Below, in pieces: positions 36,024 to 44,680 of a DNA stretch of 64,000 bases. Source of the stretch: Castellaniella defragrans (GTDB taxonomy: Bacteria; Pseudomonadota; Gammaproteobacteria; Burkholderiales; Burkholderiaceae_B); NCBI RefSeq assembly GCF_014203015.1, contig NZ_JACHIB010000011.1, positions 62,001 through 126,000 on the forward strand, in the 5' to 3' direction. The number at the start of each line of letters is the position of its first letter. The stretch's first letter is position 1. The notes beneath the pieces are model-generated. The model did no database searches, was not told the DNA's origin, and saw nothing but the letters and a program-made list of their open reading frames with translations. A program made the position numbers and the translations under genes.

Positions 36024-38447
36024 ATGCAAACCAGCCAGTCCGCCCCCCTGTTCATCCGCCGCGTGGCGGTGTGCGGCGCCGGGGTCATGGGCGCGCAGAT
36101 CGCCGCCCACTGCGTCAACGCCGGCGTGCCGGTGGTGCTGTTCGACCTGGCCAAGGATGACGGCCAGGGAGGCAAGAACGGCATCGTCCAGCGCGCCATC
36201 GCCCAGCTGAAGAAGCTCAACCCCGCGCCCCTGGGCGTCGACGCCCTGGCCGACCTGATCACGCCGGCCAACTACGACGAGGACCTGGCCCTGCTGGCCG
36301 ACTGCGACGTCGTCATCGAGGCCATCGCCGAGCGCCTGGACTGGAAGCGCGACCTCTACCACAAGCTCGCGCCGGCCCTGAACCCGCACGCCATCGTCGC
36401 CAGCAACACCTCGGGCCTGTCCATCACGTCCCTGTCCGAGGCGCTGCCCGAAACCCTGCGCCACCGCTTCTGCGGCGTGCACTTCTTCAACCCGCCGCGC
36501 TACATGCCGCTGGTCGAGCTGATCCCCACCGCCGCCACCGAGCCGGCCCTGCTCGACCACCTGGAAACCTTCCTGGTGTCGCAGCTGGGCAAGGGCGTGG
36601 TGCGCGCCAAGGACACGCCGAACTTCATCGGCAACCGCATCGGCGTGTTCGGCATCCTGTCGGTCTTCCATCACACCCAGGCCTTCGGCCTGCCCTACGA
36701 GCTGGTGGACGACCTCACCGGTACGCGCCTGGGCCGCGCCAAGTCCGGCACCTACCGCACCGCCGACGTGGTCGGCCTGGACACGCTGGCGCACGTCATC
36801 GACACGATGAAGAACCAGCTGCCCGACGATCCCTTCCGCGCGCATTTCGGCGTGCCGCCCGTGCTGGCCGCCCTGATCGAGAAGGGCGCCCTGGGCCAGA
36901 AGGCCAAGGCCGGCTTCTTCAAGAAGGAAGGCAAGCAGATCCTGCGCCTGGACCCGCAGGCCGGCCAGTACGTGCCCTCCGGCGAGAAGGCCGACGACGA
37001 GGTCAAGGACATCCTGAAGGAACGCGATCCCGCCAAGCGCCTGCAGGCGCTGCACGATTCCACGCATCCCCAGGCGCAGTTCGTCTGGGCCGTGCTGCGC
37101 GACACCTTCCACTACAGCGCCGTGCACCTGGGCGACATCGCCGACAGCGCGCGCGAACTGGACCAGGCCATGAAGTGGGGCTTCGGCCACAGCTTCGGCC
37201 CCTTCGAGATCTGGCAGGCCGCCGGCTGGCGCCAGGTCGCCGAGTGGATCAACGAGGACATCGCCGCCGGCAAGGCCCTGTCGGACGCGCCGCTGCCCGC
37301 CTGGGTCACCAGCGGTCCCGTCTGGGACAAGCAGGCCGTGCACACGCCGGAAGGCTCCTACAGCCCGGCGACCAACGCCTACGTGCCGCGCAGCGCGCTG
37401 CCCGTCTACCAGCGCCAGATCGGCGCCCCGCGCCTGGTCGGCGAAGGCCCGTCCCTGGTGCCGCACGTCGTGCACGAGGACGACGCCGTGCTGTGCTGGA
37501 CGCTGCCCGCCCCGCATCCCCAGGACGTGCTGCTGGTGTCGTTCAAGACCAAGATGCACACGCTCAGCCCGGACGTGGTGCGCGGCGTGGTCCACGCCGT
37601 GGACCTGGCCGAGCAGGGCTACAAGGCCCTGGTCGTCGCCCAGCTGGACGATCCCTTCTCCGCCGGCGCCGACCTGAAGGCCATGCTGCCCGCCTTCATG
37701 TCCGGCGGCGTCAAGGCCGTCGAGCCGATCCAGAAGGAAATGCAGGACATGGTCATGCGCCTGCGCTACGCCCAGGTGCCCGTGGTCGCGGCCGTGGCCG
37801 GCCTGGCCCTGGGCGGCGGCTGCGAACTGTCCGTGCACTGCGCCCGCCGCGTCGCCCACCTGGAAAGCTACATCGGCCTGGTGGAAGTCGGCATCGGCCT
37901 GGTGCCGGGCGCCGGCGGCATCACCTTCAGCGCCCGCCGCGCGGCCGAGATTCAGGCCCAGTCCGCTCCCGACGCCCCGCTGCTCGCCTACGTCAAGGAC
38001 TTCGTCCTCGCCGTGGCCACCGCGCGCGTGTCCAAGTCCGCCCTGGAAGCCCGCCAGATCGGCTTCCTGCGCGATTCCGACCCCATCGTCATGAACCGCC
38101 ACGAGCTGCTCTACGTGGCCGTGCGCGAGGCCGCCAACCTGGCCGAACAGGGCTGGCGCCCGCCGCTGGCCGCGCGCTTCCCCGTGGCCGGCCGCGACGC
38201 CATCGCCACCCTGAAGGCGCAGCTGGTGAACATGCGCGTGGGCGGCTACATCTCGGACTACGACTTCCACATCGCCGAGCAGGTCGCCACGGCCATCTGC
38301 GGCGGCGACGTCGATCCGGGCAGCCTGGTCGACGAGGCCTGGATGCTGCGGCTGGAACGCAAGGCCTTCCTCGGCCTGCTCGCCAATCCCAAGACACAAG
38401 AGCGCATTGCCGGTCTCCTGCAAACCGGCAAGCCCGTCCGCAACTGA
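36024..38447 (+). CDS. 3-hydroxyacyl-CoA dehydrogenase / enoyl-CoA hydratase
   Basis: Bifunctional fatty-acid beta-oxidation enzyme, 807 residues, cytoplasmic. The NAD-binding 3-hydroxyacyl-CoA dehydrogenase part comes first (CGAGVMGAQIAAHCVNAGVPVVLFD, SNTSGLSI, HFFNPPRYMPLVELIP with the catalytic His). The enoyl-CoA hydratase part is at the C-terminal side (DDPFSAGADLKAM, AGLALGGGCELSVHCARRVA, EVGIGLVPGAGGI). This order is the reverse of E. coli FadB/FadJ, and is common for the betaproteobacterial enzyme. The ATG at 36024 has a GCGAGGA site upstream. A thiolase gene follows after 61 bases, and a fatty-acid operator is upstream. Confidence 0.93.
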   Translation: MQTSQSAPLFIRRVAVCGAGVMGAQIAAHCVNAGVPVVLFDLAKDDGQGGKNGIVQRAIAQLKKLNPAPLGVDALADLITPANYDEDLALLADCDVVIEAIAERLDWKRDLYHKLAPALNPHAIVASNTSGLSITSLSEALPETLRHRFCGVHFFNPPRYMPLVELIPTAATEPALLDHLETFLVSQLGKGVVRAKDTPNFIGNRIGVFGILSVFHHTQAFGLPYELVDDLTGTRLGRAKSGTYRTADVVGLDTLAHVIDTMKNQLPDDPFRAHFGVPPVLAALIEKGALGQKAKAGFFKKEGKQILRLDPQAGQYVPSGEKADDEVKDILKERDPAKRLQALHDSTHPQAQFVWAVLRDTFHYSAVHLGDIADSARELDQAMKWGFGHSFGPFEIWQAAGWRQVAEWINEDIAAGKALSDAPLPAWVTSGPVWDKQAVHTPEGSYSPATNAYVPRSALPVYQRQIGAPRLVGEGPSLVPHVVHEDDAVLCWTLPAPHPQDVLLVSFKTKMHTLSPDVVRGVVHAVDLAEQGYKALVVAQLDDPFSAGADLKAMLPAFMSGGVKAVEPIQKEMQDMVMRLRYAQVPVVAAVAGLALGGGCELSVHCARRVAHLESYIGLVEVGIGLVPGAGGITFSARRAAEIQAQSAPDAPLLAYVKDFVLAVATARVSKSALEARQIGFLRDSDPIVMNRHELLYVAVREAANLAEQGWRPPLAARFPVAGRDAIATLKAQLVNMRVGGYISDYDFHIAEQVATAICGGDVDPGSLVDEAWMLRLERKAFLGLLANPKTQERIAGLLQTGKPVRN

Positions 38448-38508
38448 CGCGTCGCAGACGATGCCCGGGCCGCCCGGCGGCCCGGAACCCCGAACAAGGA
38501 GACTTTCA

Positions 38509-39705
38509 ATGACTGCCCTTCAACAAGCCTACATCGTCGCCGCGACGCGCACGCCCATCGGCAAGGCCCCGCGCGGCATGTATTCCCACACCCGGCCCGA
38601 CGAGCTGCTGGCCAAGGCCATCCAGGGCGTGATGGCCCAGGCGCCCAATCTGGATCCCGCCGCGATCGAGGACGCCATCGTCGGCTGCGCCATCCCCGAA
38701 GGCCCGCAGGGCCTGAACGTCGCGCGCGTCGGCGCGCTGCTGGCCGGCCTGCCGCAATCGGTCGGCGGCGTCACCGTCAACCGCTTCTGCGCTTCCGGCC
38801 TGACCGCGGTGGCCATGGCGGCCGACCGCATCCGTGTGGGCGAGGCCGACGTCATGCTGGCCTGCGGCACCGAGTCCATGAGCCTGGTGCCCACCATGGG
38901 GATCAACACCTCCTTCAGCCCCGATGTCTACCTGAAGGAAGAGAACATCGGCATCGCCTATGGCATGGGCTCCACCGCCGAGCAGGTTGCCCAGCGCTGG
39001 AAGATTTCCCGCGAGGACCAGGACGCCTTCGCCCTGCGCTCGCACCAGCGCGCCCTGGCCGCCCAGCAGTCCGGCGAGTTCGCCGACGAGATGCTGCCGG
39101 TGGAAATCGTGCGCCGCGTCCCCGACCTGGCGACCGGCGAAGTGCGCGAGACCCGCCGCACCGTGACCCTGGACGAAGGCCCGCGCGCCGACACCAGCCT
39201 GGAGGCCCTGGCCCGCCTGCGCCCGGTGTTCGCCGCCAGGGGCAGCGTCACCGCCGGCAACAGCTCGCAGACCTCCGACGGCGCCGGCGCCCTGCTGGTC
39301 GTGTCCGAGCGCGCCCTCAAGGAGCACAACCTGACCCCGCTGGCGCGCTTCGTGTCCTTCGCCGTGCGCGGCGTGCCGCCCGAGATCATGGGCATCGGCC
39401 CGAAGGAAGCCATCCCGGCCGCCCTGAAGAAGGCCGGCCTGACGCTGGACCAGATGGGCTGGATCGAGCTGAACGAAGCCTTCGCCGCGCAGTCCCTGGC
39501 CGTCATCCGCGACCTGGGCCTGAACGAGGACGTCGTCAACCCCCTGGGCGGCGCCATCGCCCTGGGCCACCCGCTGGGCGCCACCGGCGCGATCCGCTCC
39601 GCCACCACCGTCCACGCCCTGCGCCGCCGCCAGCTGCAGTACGGCATGGTCACCATGTGCGTCGGCACGGGCATGGGCGCCGCGGGGATCTTCGAGCGCT
39701 GCTGA
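38509..39705 (+). CDS. Acetyl-CoA acyltransferase (beta-oxidation thiolase)
   Basis: A 398-residue thiolase that cleaves 3-ketoacyl-CoA with CoA in the last step of beta-oxidation. The acylated Cys is in VNRFCASGLTAVAMAADRI (near residue 90); the C-terminal catalytic residues are in LNEAFAAQSLA, GGAIALGHPLGATGA and MCVGTGMGAAG. Length fits FadA/FadI. It is preceded by AACAAGGAGAC as ribosome site and is in an operon with the bifunctional enzyme upstream. Downstream DNA carries a hairpin terminator. Confidence 0.95.
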   Translation: MTALQQAYIVAATRTPIGKAPRGMYSHTRPDELLAKAIQGVMAQAPNLDPAAIEDAIVGCAIPEGPQGLNVARVGALLAGLPQSVGGVTVNRFCASGLTAVAMAADRIRVGEADVMLACGTESMSLVPTMGINTSFSPDVYLKEENIGIAYGMGSTAEQVAQRWKISREDQDAFALRSHQRALAAQQSGEFADEMLPVEIVRRVPDLATGEVRETRRTVTLDEGPRADTSLEALARLRPVFAARGSVTAGNSSQTSDGAGALLVVSERALKEHNLTPLARFVSFAVRGVPPEIMGIGPKEAIPAALKKAGLTLDQMGWIELNEAFAAQSLAVIRDLGLNEDVVNPLGGAIALGHPLGATGAIRSATTVHALRRRQLQYGMVTMCVGTGMGAAGIFERC

Positions 39706-39732
39706 CGAGCCCGATGCGCCCGTATCGAAGTT

Positions 39733-39768
39733 CCGGTTGAAATCCTGGTTGAAATCCCGGTTGAGGTT
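39733..39768. repeat. Three tandem 12-bp repeats after the thiolase gene
   Basis: Three contiguous 12-bp units related to CCGGTTGAAATC, each copy differing by one to three bases. They lie 28 bp past the thiolase stop codon, before two hairpins, in noncoding DNA. Probably slippage-derived; no function is apparent. Confidence 0.7.
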
Positions 39769-39848
39769 CCGGCGCCCAGGCCTTCGGGCCCGGGCGCTTC
39801 ATGCGCCACCCCGCACCACCCCCATCCGAATCGCAGACCCGGCGGTGT

Positions 39849-39894
39849 GAACGCCCCGGCTCCCCGCCCACGAGGCGGAAGGGCCGGGGCGTTC
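39849..39894 (+). terminator. Likely terminator between thiolase gene and pgi
   Basis: A perfect 12-bp stem, GAACGCCCCGGC with its complement at 39883-39894, followed by GTTCTTC. A second GC-rich hairpin (GCGCCC/GGGCGC) is about 50 bases upstream. The T-run is short, so termination may be weak or bidirectional. Confidence 0.6.
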
Positions 39895-39914
39895 GTTCTT
39901 CACGGCATGACATA

Positions 39915-41537
39915 ATGAGCGGCGATTTCGCCGACATCCCTTTCGCTGCCATGCCCGATCGCTCCGCATCCGCCGATACGTTCGTTCCCCTCACCGAGCT
40001 TCCCGAATGGGAACGCTTCGCGCGGGAGGCGCGGACCTGTGCGCCGCAGTCCGATGCGCTGGACCTCATCGAGGCGCCCGGCCTGGCGCTCGATTCCAGC
40101 GGCCAGCGCCATTCGCCGGCGCTCATGGCGGCGGGCGAGGCGCTGCTGCGGGCGCGGGACTTCGAGGCCCAGCGCGCGCGCCTGCTGGCGGGCGAGGTCG
40201 TCAACGTCACGGAAGACCGCGCGGCCTGGCACACCATGCTGCGCGCGCCGGACGCGCCGCCCAGGGTGCTGGCCGAACGCGAGCGCATGGACGCCTGGGT
40301 GCGGCGCGCCGATGCCGGGCGGCGCTGGCGCCACGTCGTGCACGTGGGCATCGGCGGCTCGGACTGGGGCGTGCGCCTGGCGGTGTCGGCCTTCGGCTAC
40401 GCCGGCACCTGGCGCGAGGTGCGCTTCGTCGCCAACATCGACGGCCATGCGATCGAGGGCGGGCTGGCGGGGCTGGACCCGCGCGAGACCCTGGTCGTGC
40501 TGGTTTCCAAGTCCTTCACCACGGCCGAGCCTCTGGAAAACGGCGCGCGCGCCCGCGAATGGCTGGCCGCCGCCGGGCTGGACCCGGCCTCGCACCTGGC
40601 CGCGGTCACCGCCCGGCCCGACCGCGCGCGCGCCTGGGGCGTGCCCGAGAGCCAGATCTTCCAGCTGTGGGACTGGGTGGGCGGGCGCTTCTCGCTCTGG
40701 TCCGCGGTCAGCCTGAGCACCGCGCTGGCCGTGGGCGTGGACGTGCTGGAAGGCCTGCGCGCGGGCGCCGCCGCCATGGACGCGCATTTCGCCCAGGCGC
40801 CCCTGGCGGCCAACGCCCCGGTGCGCATGGCGCTGGCCGGCGTCGCCAACCGCAGCGTGCTGGGCCACGGTTCGCTGAACATCGCGCCCTACGATTCGCG
40901 CCTGGCGAACCTGGTGCCCTACATCCAGCAGCTGGACATGGAATCCCTGGGCAAGTCGGTGGACGTCTCGGGCCAGCCCGTGGGCGTGCCCACCGGCCCC
41001 GCCGTGTGGGGCATGCCGGGCACCGACGCCCAGCACACCTTCTTCCAGTGGATGCACCAGGGCAGCGACGGCGCGCCGGTGGACTTCATCCTGTGCCGCG
41101 AGGCCGACCACCACTGGCCGGCGCACCACCGCCAGCTGCTGGCCAACTGCCTGGCCCAGCGCGAGGCCCTGATGCGCGGCAAGACCCTGGCCCAGGCGCG
41201 CGCCGAATGCGTGGCCGAGAACATGGATCCCGAACGCGCCGACTGGCTCGCCCCGCACCGCGTCCATCCCGGCGGCCGCCCCAATCACCTGATCGTCCTG
41301 CCGCGCCTCTCGCCGTATTCCCTGGGCGCCCTGCTGGCCCTGTACGAGCACCGCGTCTTCACCCAGGGCGTGATCTGGGGGATCGACCCCTTCGACCAGT
41401 GGGGCGTGGAATACGGCAAGGTCCTGGCGCGCGGCATCATCGCCGAACTGGACCCCGCCGCGGCCGCCGCCCGGGACACGCCCGCCGCCAGCCACGACGC
41501 CTCCACCCGCCACTGGATCAACCGCCTGAGGGGATGA
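39915..41537 (+). CDS. pgi: Glucose-6-phosphate isomerase
   Basis: Interconverts glucose-6-phosphate and fructose-6-phosphate; it feeds sugar-nucleotide synthesis for the neighbouring polysaccharide genes as well as central metabolism. The 540-residue protein has the PGI landmarks HVGIGGSDWGVRLA, VSKSFTTAEPLENG, WDWVGGRFSLWSAV, PGTDAQHTFFQWMHQG and the Lys-containing QWGVEYGKVLARGI. The start is uncertain: ATG at 39915 (MSGDFADIPF) or 39951 (MPDRSASAD), neither with a clear ribosome site. Its last two codons and TGA stop lie inside the repeated element at 41530-41574. Confidence 0.95.
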   Translation: MSGDFADIPFAAMPDRSASADTFVPLTELPEWERFAREARTCAPQSDALDLIEAPGLALDSSGQRHSPALMAAGEALLRARDFEAQRARLLAGEVVNVTEDRAAWHTMLRAPDAPPRVLAERERMDAWVRRADAGRRWRHVVHVGIGGSDWGVRLAVSAFGYAGTWREVRFVANIDGHAIEGGLAGLDPRETLVVLVSKSFTTAEPLENGARAREWLAAAGLDPASHLAAVTARPDRARAWGVPESQIFQLWDWVGGRFSLWSAVSLSTALAVGVDVLEGLRAGAAAMDAHFAQAPLAANAPVRMALAGVANRSVLGHGSLNIAPYDSRLANLVPYIQQLDMESLGKSVDVSGQPVGVPTGPAVWGMPGTDAQHTFFQWMHQGSDGAPVDFILCREADHHWPAHHRQLLANCLAQREALMRGKTLAQARAECVAENMDPERADWLAPHRVHPGGRPNHLIVLPRLSPYSLGALLALYEHRVFTQGVIWGIDPFDQWGVEYGKVLARGIIAELDPAAAAARDTPAASHDASTRHWINRLRG

Positions 41538-41574
41538 GGCCGGACACAGGACAGTCCCTGCGGACTGTCCTGTG
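41530..41574. repeat. 45-bp palindromic element, copy B (overlaps pgi stop)
   Basis: Second copy of the element at 7831-7875. Stem CACAGGACAGTCC, loop CTGC, perfect complementary arm. The shared leader GGGGATGAGGCCGGA supplies the pgi stop codon (TGA at 41535-41537). The stem has a compensated change (C-G to A-T pair) relative to copy A. Confidence 0.8.
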
Positions 41575-41769
41575 CCGGCCGAATCCGACCGGCCTGCAGG
41601 CCGGGAGGTGGAGGGATGCTGCGGCTGAAGATGCACCGTGCCGGCCGAATCCGAGCCGCTTGCAAGCGGCGAGGTGGATGAACTGGGACACGCAGCAGTC
41701 CTCTACGGACTGCTGTGTGCCCAGTGAATCCGACCGGCCTGCAGGCCGGGAGGTGGAGGGATGCCGCGG
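41575..41769. repeat. Cluster of REP/BIME-like palindromes downstream of pgi
   Basis: Two perfect 39-bp copies (41581-41619 and 41727-41765), each with the 16-bp palindrome CCGGCCTGCAGGCCGG followed by GAGGTGGAGGGATG. Between them is a diverged unit with palindrome GCCGCTTGCAAGCGGC (41655-41670) and GAGGTGGATG. A second long hairpin, CACGCAGCAGTCC with its near-complement (41689-41719), parallels the stem in the 45-bp element. Alternating palindromes with a conserved tetranucleotide-like tail is the architecture of REP/BIME arrays. Confidence 0.8.
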
Positions 41770-41888
41770 CATAGGGAATTTCCCTGCCCCACCTCTCCAG
41801 CCCGTGCCGTTTCCCGGAAAACCCCCAGGGTTTACCCGGGATTATGCGCCGGGCCGAAAAGACCTTATCGTGCTTTGCGCATGGCTGC

Positions 41889-42013
41889 CCGGAGGGGCCT
41901 CCGGTAGAGTGGCCGCAAGACGCCGGAAAGGCGCTTTCCAGACTTCCTATTTCCGACTTCGGACATGAGGGACGCCCCGGTTCCGGGCGCGCCCCGCTCC
42001 TTGGAGACAAGAC
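41889..42013 (+). promoter_or_regulatory. Structured leader of the purine permease gene
   Basis: The remaining part of the 476-bp gap after pgi. It contains two hairpins close together, CCGGAGG/CCTCCGG (41889-41904) and GGAAAG/CTTTCC (41925-41939), then GC-rich pairing (GCGCCC/GGGCGC-type) to the TTGGAG ribosome site. No long T-run is present. Structured leaders upstream of NCS2 permeases can be purine-sensing riboswitches (for example NMT1 motif); I could not confirm the conserved bases by eye. Confidence 0.3.
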
Positions 42014-43498
42014 ATGAGCAAAACCGTCGCCCCGGTGGACGAGATCCTGCCGTTGGGCCAGCTGACGGCCCTCGGGCTGCAGCACGTGCTGGTGATGTAT
42101 GCCGGCGCCGTGGCCGTCCCGCTGATCATCGGCCGGGCGCTGGGCCTGGATTCGCATGAAGTGTCCCTGCTGATCGCCGCCGACCTGTTCGCCTGCGGCA
42201 TCGCCACCATCATCCAGTCCCTGGGCGCCACCCAGTGGTTCGGCATCAAGCTGCCCGTCATCATGGGCGTCAGCTTCGCGCCCGTCGGGCCCATGATCCA
42301 CATTGCCCAGTCCACGCCGGGGCACGAGGGCGCGCAGCTGCTGTTCGGCACCATCATCGCGGCCGGGATCGTCACCATCCTCATCGCCCCCTGGATCAGC
42401 CGGCTGCTGCGCTTCTTCCCGCCGGTCGTGACCGGCACCATCATCGCCATCATCGGCATCACCCTGATGCGCGTGGGCATCAACTGGATCTTCGGCAACC
42501 CCGTCGGCCCCACCGCGCCGTCCCTGGTCGATCCCAACTACGTCAGCTGGCTCAAGGACATCCAGGCGGCGGCGGGCGCGCCGGGCTCGCCCCTGCCGGC
42601 CGTGCCGCGGGGCCTGGCCATCATGCCCACGGTGCCCAACCCCAAGTACGCCGACCCGACCGGCGTGGGCATCGCCGCCATCGTGCTGGTGTCGATCCTG
42701 GTGATCGCCAAGTTCTGCAAGGGTTTCCTCGCCAACATCGCCGTGCTGCTGGGCATCGTGATCGGCGCCGTCATCACGGCCGCCCTGGGCATCATGACCT
42801 TCGACAAGGTCGGCAAGGCCGAATGGGTGGACATCGTCCTGCCCTTCCATTTCGGCATGCCCAAGTTCGACTTCTGGATGATCCTGACCATGGTGCTGGT
42901 CATGATCGTGATCCTGATCGAATCCACCGGCATGTTCCTGGCCCTGGCGGACATGACCGGCAAGAAGATCGGCCAGAAAGACCTGGCGCGCGGCCTGCGC
43001 ACCGACGGTCTGGGCACCCTGATCGGCGGCATCTTCAATACCTTCCCGTATTCCAGCTTCTCGCAGAACGTCGGCCTGGTCGCCGTCACGGGAGTGCGCA
43101 GCCGCTACGTCTGCGTGGCCAGCGGCGTGATCCTGCTGGTCCTGGGCCTGCTGCCCAAGCTGGCGGCGCTGGTCGAGTCCCTGCCCACCGTCGTGCTGGG
43201 CGGCGCCGGCCTCGTGATGTTCGGCATGGTCACCGCCACCGGCATCCGCATCCTGGGCGGCGTGGACTTCGTCAAGAACCGCAACAACGCCATGATCGTC
43301 GCCATCTCCATCGGCATGGGCATGATCCCCGTGGTCGCGCCGAACTTCCGCCAGTGGATGCCGCACGCCATCCACCCGCTGATCGAATCGGGCATCCTGC
43401 TCACCTCCCTGTCGGCCGTGCTGCTGAACCTGTTCTTCAACGGCGCTCCGCACGACACCGATGCCGCCGTGGAAGCCGCCAAGCACGCGGAAGCCTGA
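42014..43498 (+). CDS. NCS2-family xanthine/uric acid permease
   Basis: Inner-membrane nucleobase:cation symporter of 494 residues with about 12-14 hydrophobic segments. Family features: LGLQHVLVMYAGAVAVPLIIGRALGL near the start, the QSLGATQWFGIKLPVIMGVSFAPVGPMI stretch, and FNTFPYSSFSQNVGLVAVTGVRSR, which corresponds to the NCS2 signature. The sequence resembles the xanthine/urate branch (XanP, UacT, UAPA) more than uracil carriers. It has a TTGGAG ribosome site, its own leader, and no purine-catabolism neighbours. The precise substrate is not certain. Confidence 0.88.
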   Translation: MSKTVAPVDEILPLGQLTALGLQHVLVMYAGAVAVPLIIGRALGLDSHEVSLLIAADLFACGIATIIQSLGATQWFGIKLPVIMGVSFAPVGPMIHIAQSTPGHEGAQLLFGTIIAAGIVTILIAPWISRLLRFFPPVVTGTIIAIIGITLMRVGINWIFGNPVGPTAPSLVDPNYVSWLKDIQAAAGAPGSPLPAVPRGLAIMPTVPNPKYADPTGVGIAAIVLVSILVIAKFCKGFLANIAVLLGIVIGAVITAALGIMTFDKVGKAEWVDIVLPFHFGMPKFDFWMILTMVLVMIVILIESTGMFLALADMTGKKIGQKDLARGLRTDGLGTLIGGIFNTFPYSSFSQNVGLVAVTGVRSRYVCVASGVILLVLGLLPKLAALVESLPTVVLGGAGLVMFGMVTATGIRILGGVDFVKNRNNAMIVAISIGMGMIPVVAPNFRQWMPHAIHPLIESGILLTSLSAVLLNLFFNGAPHDTDAAVEAAKHAEA

Positions 43499-43594
43499 TC
43501 CCGGCCACCTCCGGGCCCGCGGGGACCCTCGGCCACCGCCGCAGCCGGCGACTGGCGGCCGGCGGCCACGGCCAGCGGGACCCTCGGCCCGTCG

Positions 43595-43626
43595 CATCGG
43601 GCGCCTTCCGCGGAGGGCGCCCGATG
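43595..43626 (+). terminator. Hairpin after the purine permease gene
   Basis: Perfect 11-bp stem CATCGGGCGCC with complement at 43616-43626, 10-base loop. No T-run follows, so it is a possible terminator or mRNA-stabilising structure. Upstream in the same gap, GGGACCCTCGGCC occurs twice (near 43521 and 43578). Confidence 0.45.
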
Positions 43627-43663
43627 TACCATTCCACATCCCCCTCATCGACTCTCCGCGCGC

Positions 43664-44680
43664 ATGAACATCCTTCTCACCGGCGGCACGGGCTACATCG
43701 GCAGCCACGCCGCGGCCGTCCTGGCGCAGCAGGGCCACCGCGTCGTGCTGTTCGACAACCTGAGCAACAGCGACGCGGCGGTCGTCGGCCAGCTGGGCCG
43801 CATCCTGGGCGCGCCGCCGGCCTTCGTCCAGGGCGACGTGCGCGACGGCCCCCTGCTGGACCGGACGCTGCGCGACCATGCCATCGAGGCCGTGATCCAT
43901 TTCGCCGGCCTGAAGTCCGTGAGCGAATCCGTCGAGCAGCCCCTGGCGTACTTCTCCAGCAACGTCCAGGGCGCGCTCTGCCTGCTGCGGGCGATGCGCG
44001 ACGGCGGCGTGCGCACCCTGGTCTTCAGCAGCAGCGCCACCGTCTACGGCGAGCCGCGCCGCCTGCCCTTGGACGAAAGCCACCCCACGGGCGCCACCAA
44101 TCCCTACGGCCGCAGCAAGCTGCACGTCGAGGAAATCCTGGCCGACCTGGCCGCCTCGGACCCGTCCTGGCGCGTGGCCTGTCTGCGCTACTTCAACCCC
44201 GTGGGCGCGCACGACAGCGGCCTGATCGGCGAGAACCCCCGCGGCGTGCCGAACAACCTCATGCCCTACGTCGCCCAGGTCGCCGCCGGCCTGCGCACCG
44301 AGCTGAACGTGTTCGGCGGCGACTACCCCACGCCCGACGGCACCGGCGTGCGCGACTACATCCACGTCGTGGACCTGGCCGAGGGCCACGCCGCCGCCCT
44401 GGGCTTCCTGGCCGGCCATGCCGGCTGGCATGCCTTCAACCTGGGCACCGGGCGCGGCCACAGCGTGCTGGAGATCGTGCGCGCCTTCGAGCGGGCCTCG
44501 GGTCGCGCGGTGCCTTACCGGATCCAGGCGCGCCGGCCGGGCGACGTCGCGGCCTGCTACGCCGACCCCGCCAAGGCCGGCCGGGACCTGCGCTGGACGG
44601 CCGCCCGCACGCTGGAGGACATGTGCCTGAGCACCTGGCGGTATCAGCGCGGCCTGGGGGCCGCGCCTTCCTCCCAGTAG
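43664..44680 (+). CDS. galE: UDP-glucose 4-epimerase
   Basis: Interconverts UDP-glucose and UDP-galactose, supplying UDP-Gal for the initiating galactosyl-phosphate transfer by WbaP and for O-antigen synthesis. A 338-residue extended short-chain dehydrogenase with NAD motif TGGTGYIGSH, catalytic Ser-Tyr-Lys in SSSATVYG and NPYGRSK, and the GalE-specific LRYFNPVGAH, IGENPRGVPNNLMPY and GTGVRDYIHV. It has no strong ribosome site. Its 3' end overlaps the convergent glycosyltransferase gene by 37 bases. Confidence 0.95.
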   Translation: MNILLTGGTGYIGSHAAAVLAQQGHRVVLFDNLSNSDAAVVGQLGRILGAPPAFVQGDVRDGPLLDRTLRDHAIEAVIHFAGLKSVSESVEQPLAYFSSNVQGALCLLRAMRDGGVRTLVFSSSATVYGEPRRLPLDESHPTGATNPYGRSKLHVEEILADLAASDPSWRVACLRYFNPVGAHDSGLIGENPRGVPNNLMPYVAQVAAGLRTELNVFGGDYPTPDGTGVRDYIHVVDLAEGHAAALGFLAGHAGWHAFNLGTGRGHSVLEIVRAFERASGRAVPYRIQARRPGDVAACYADPAKAGRDLRWTAARTLEDMCLSTWRYQRGLGAAPSSQ

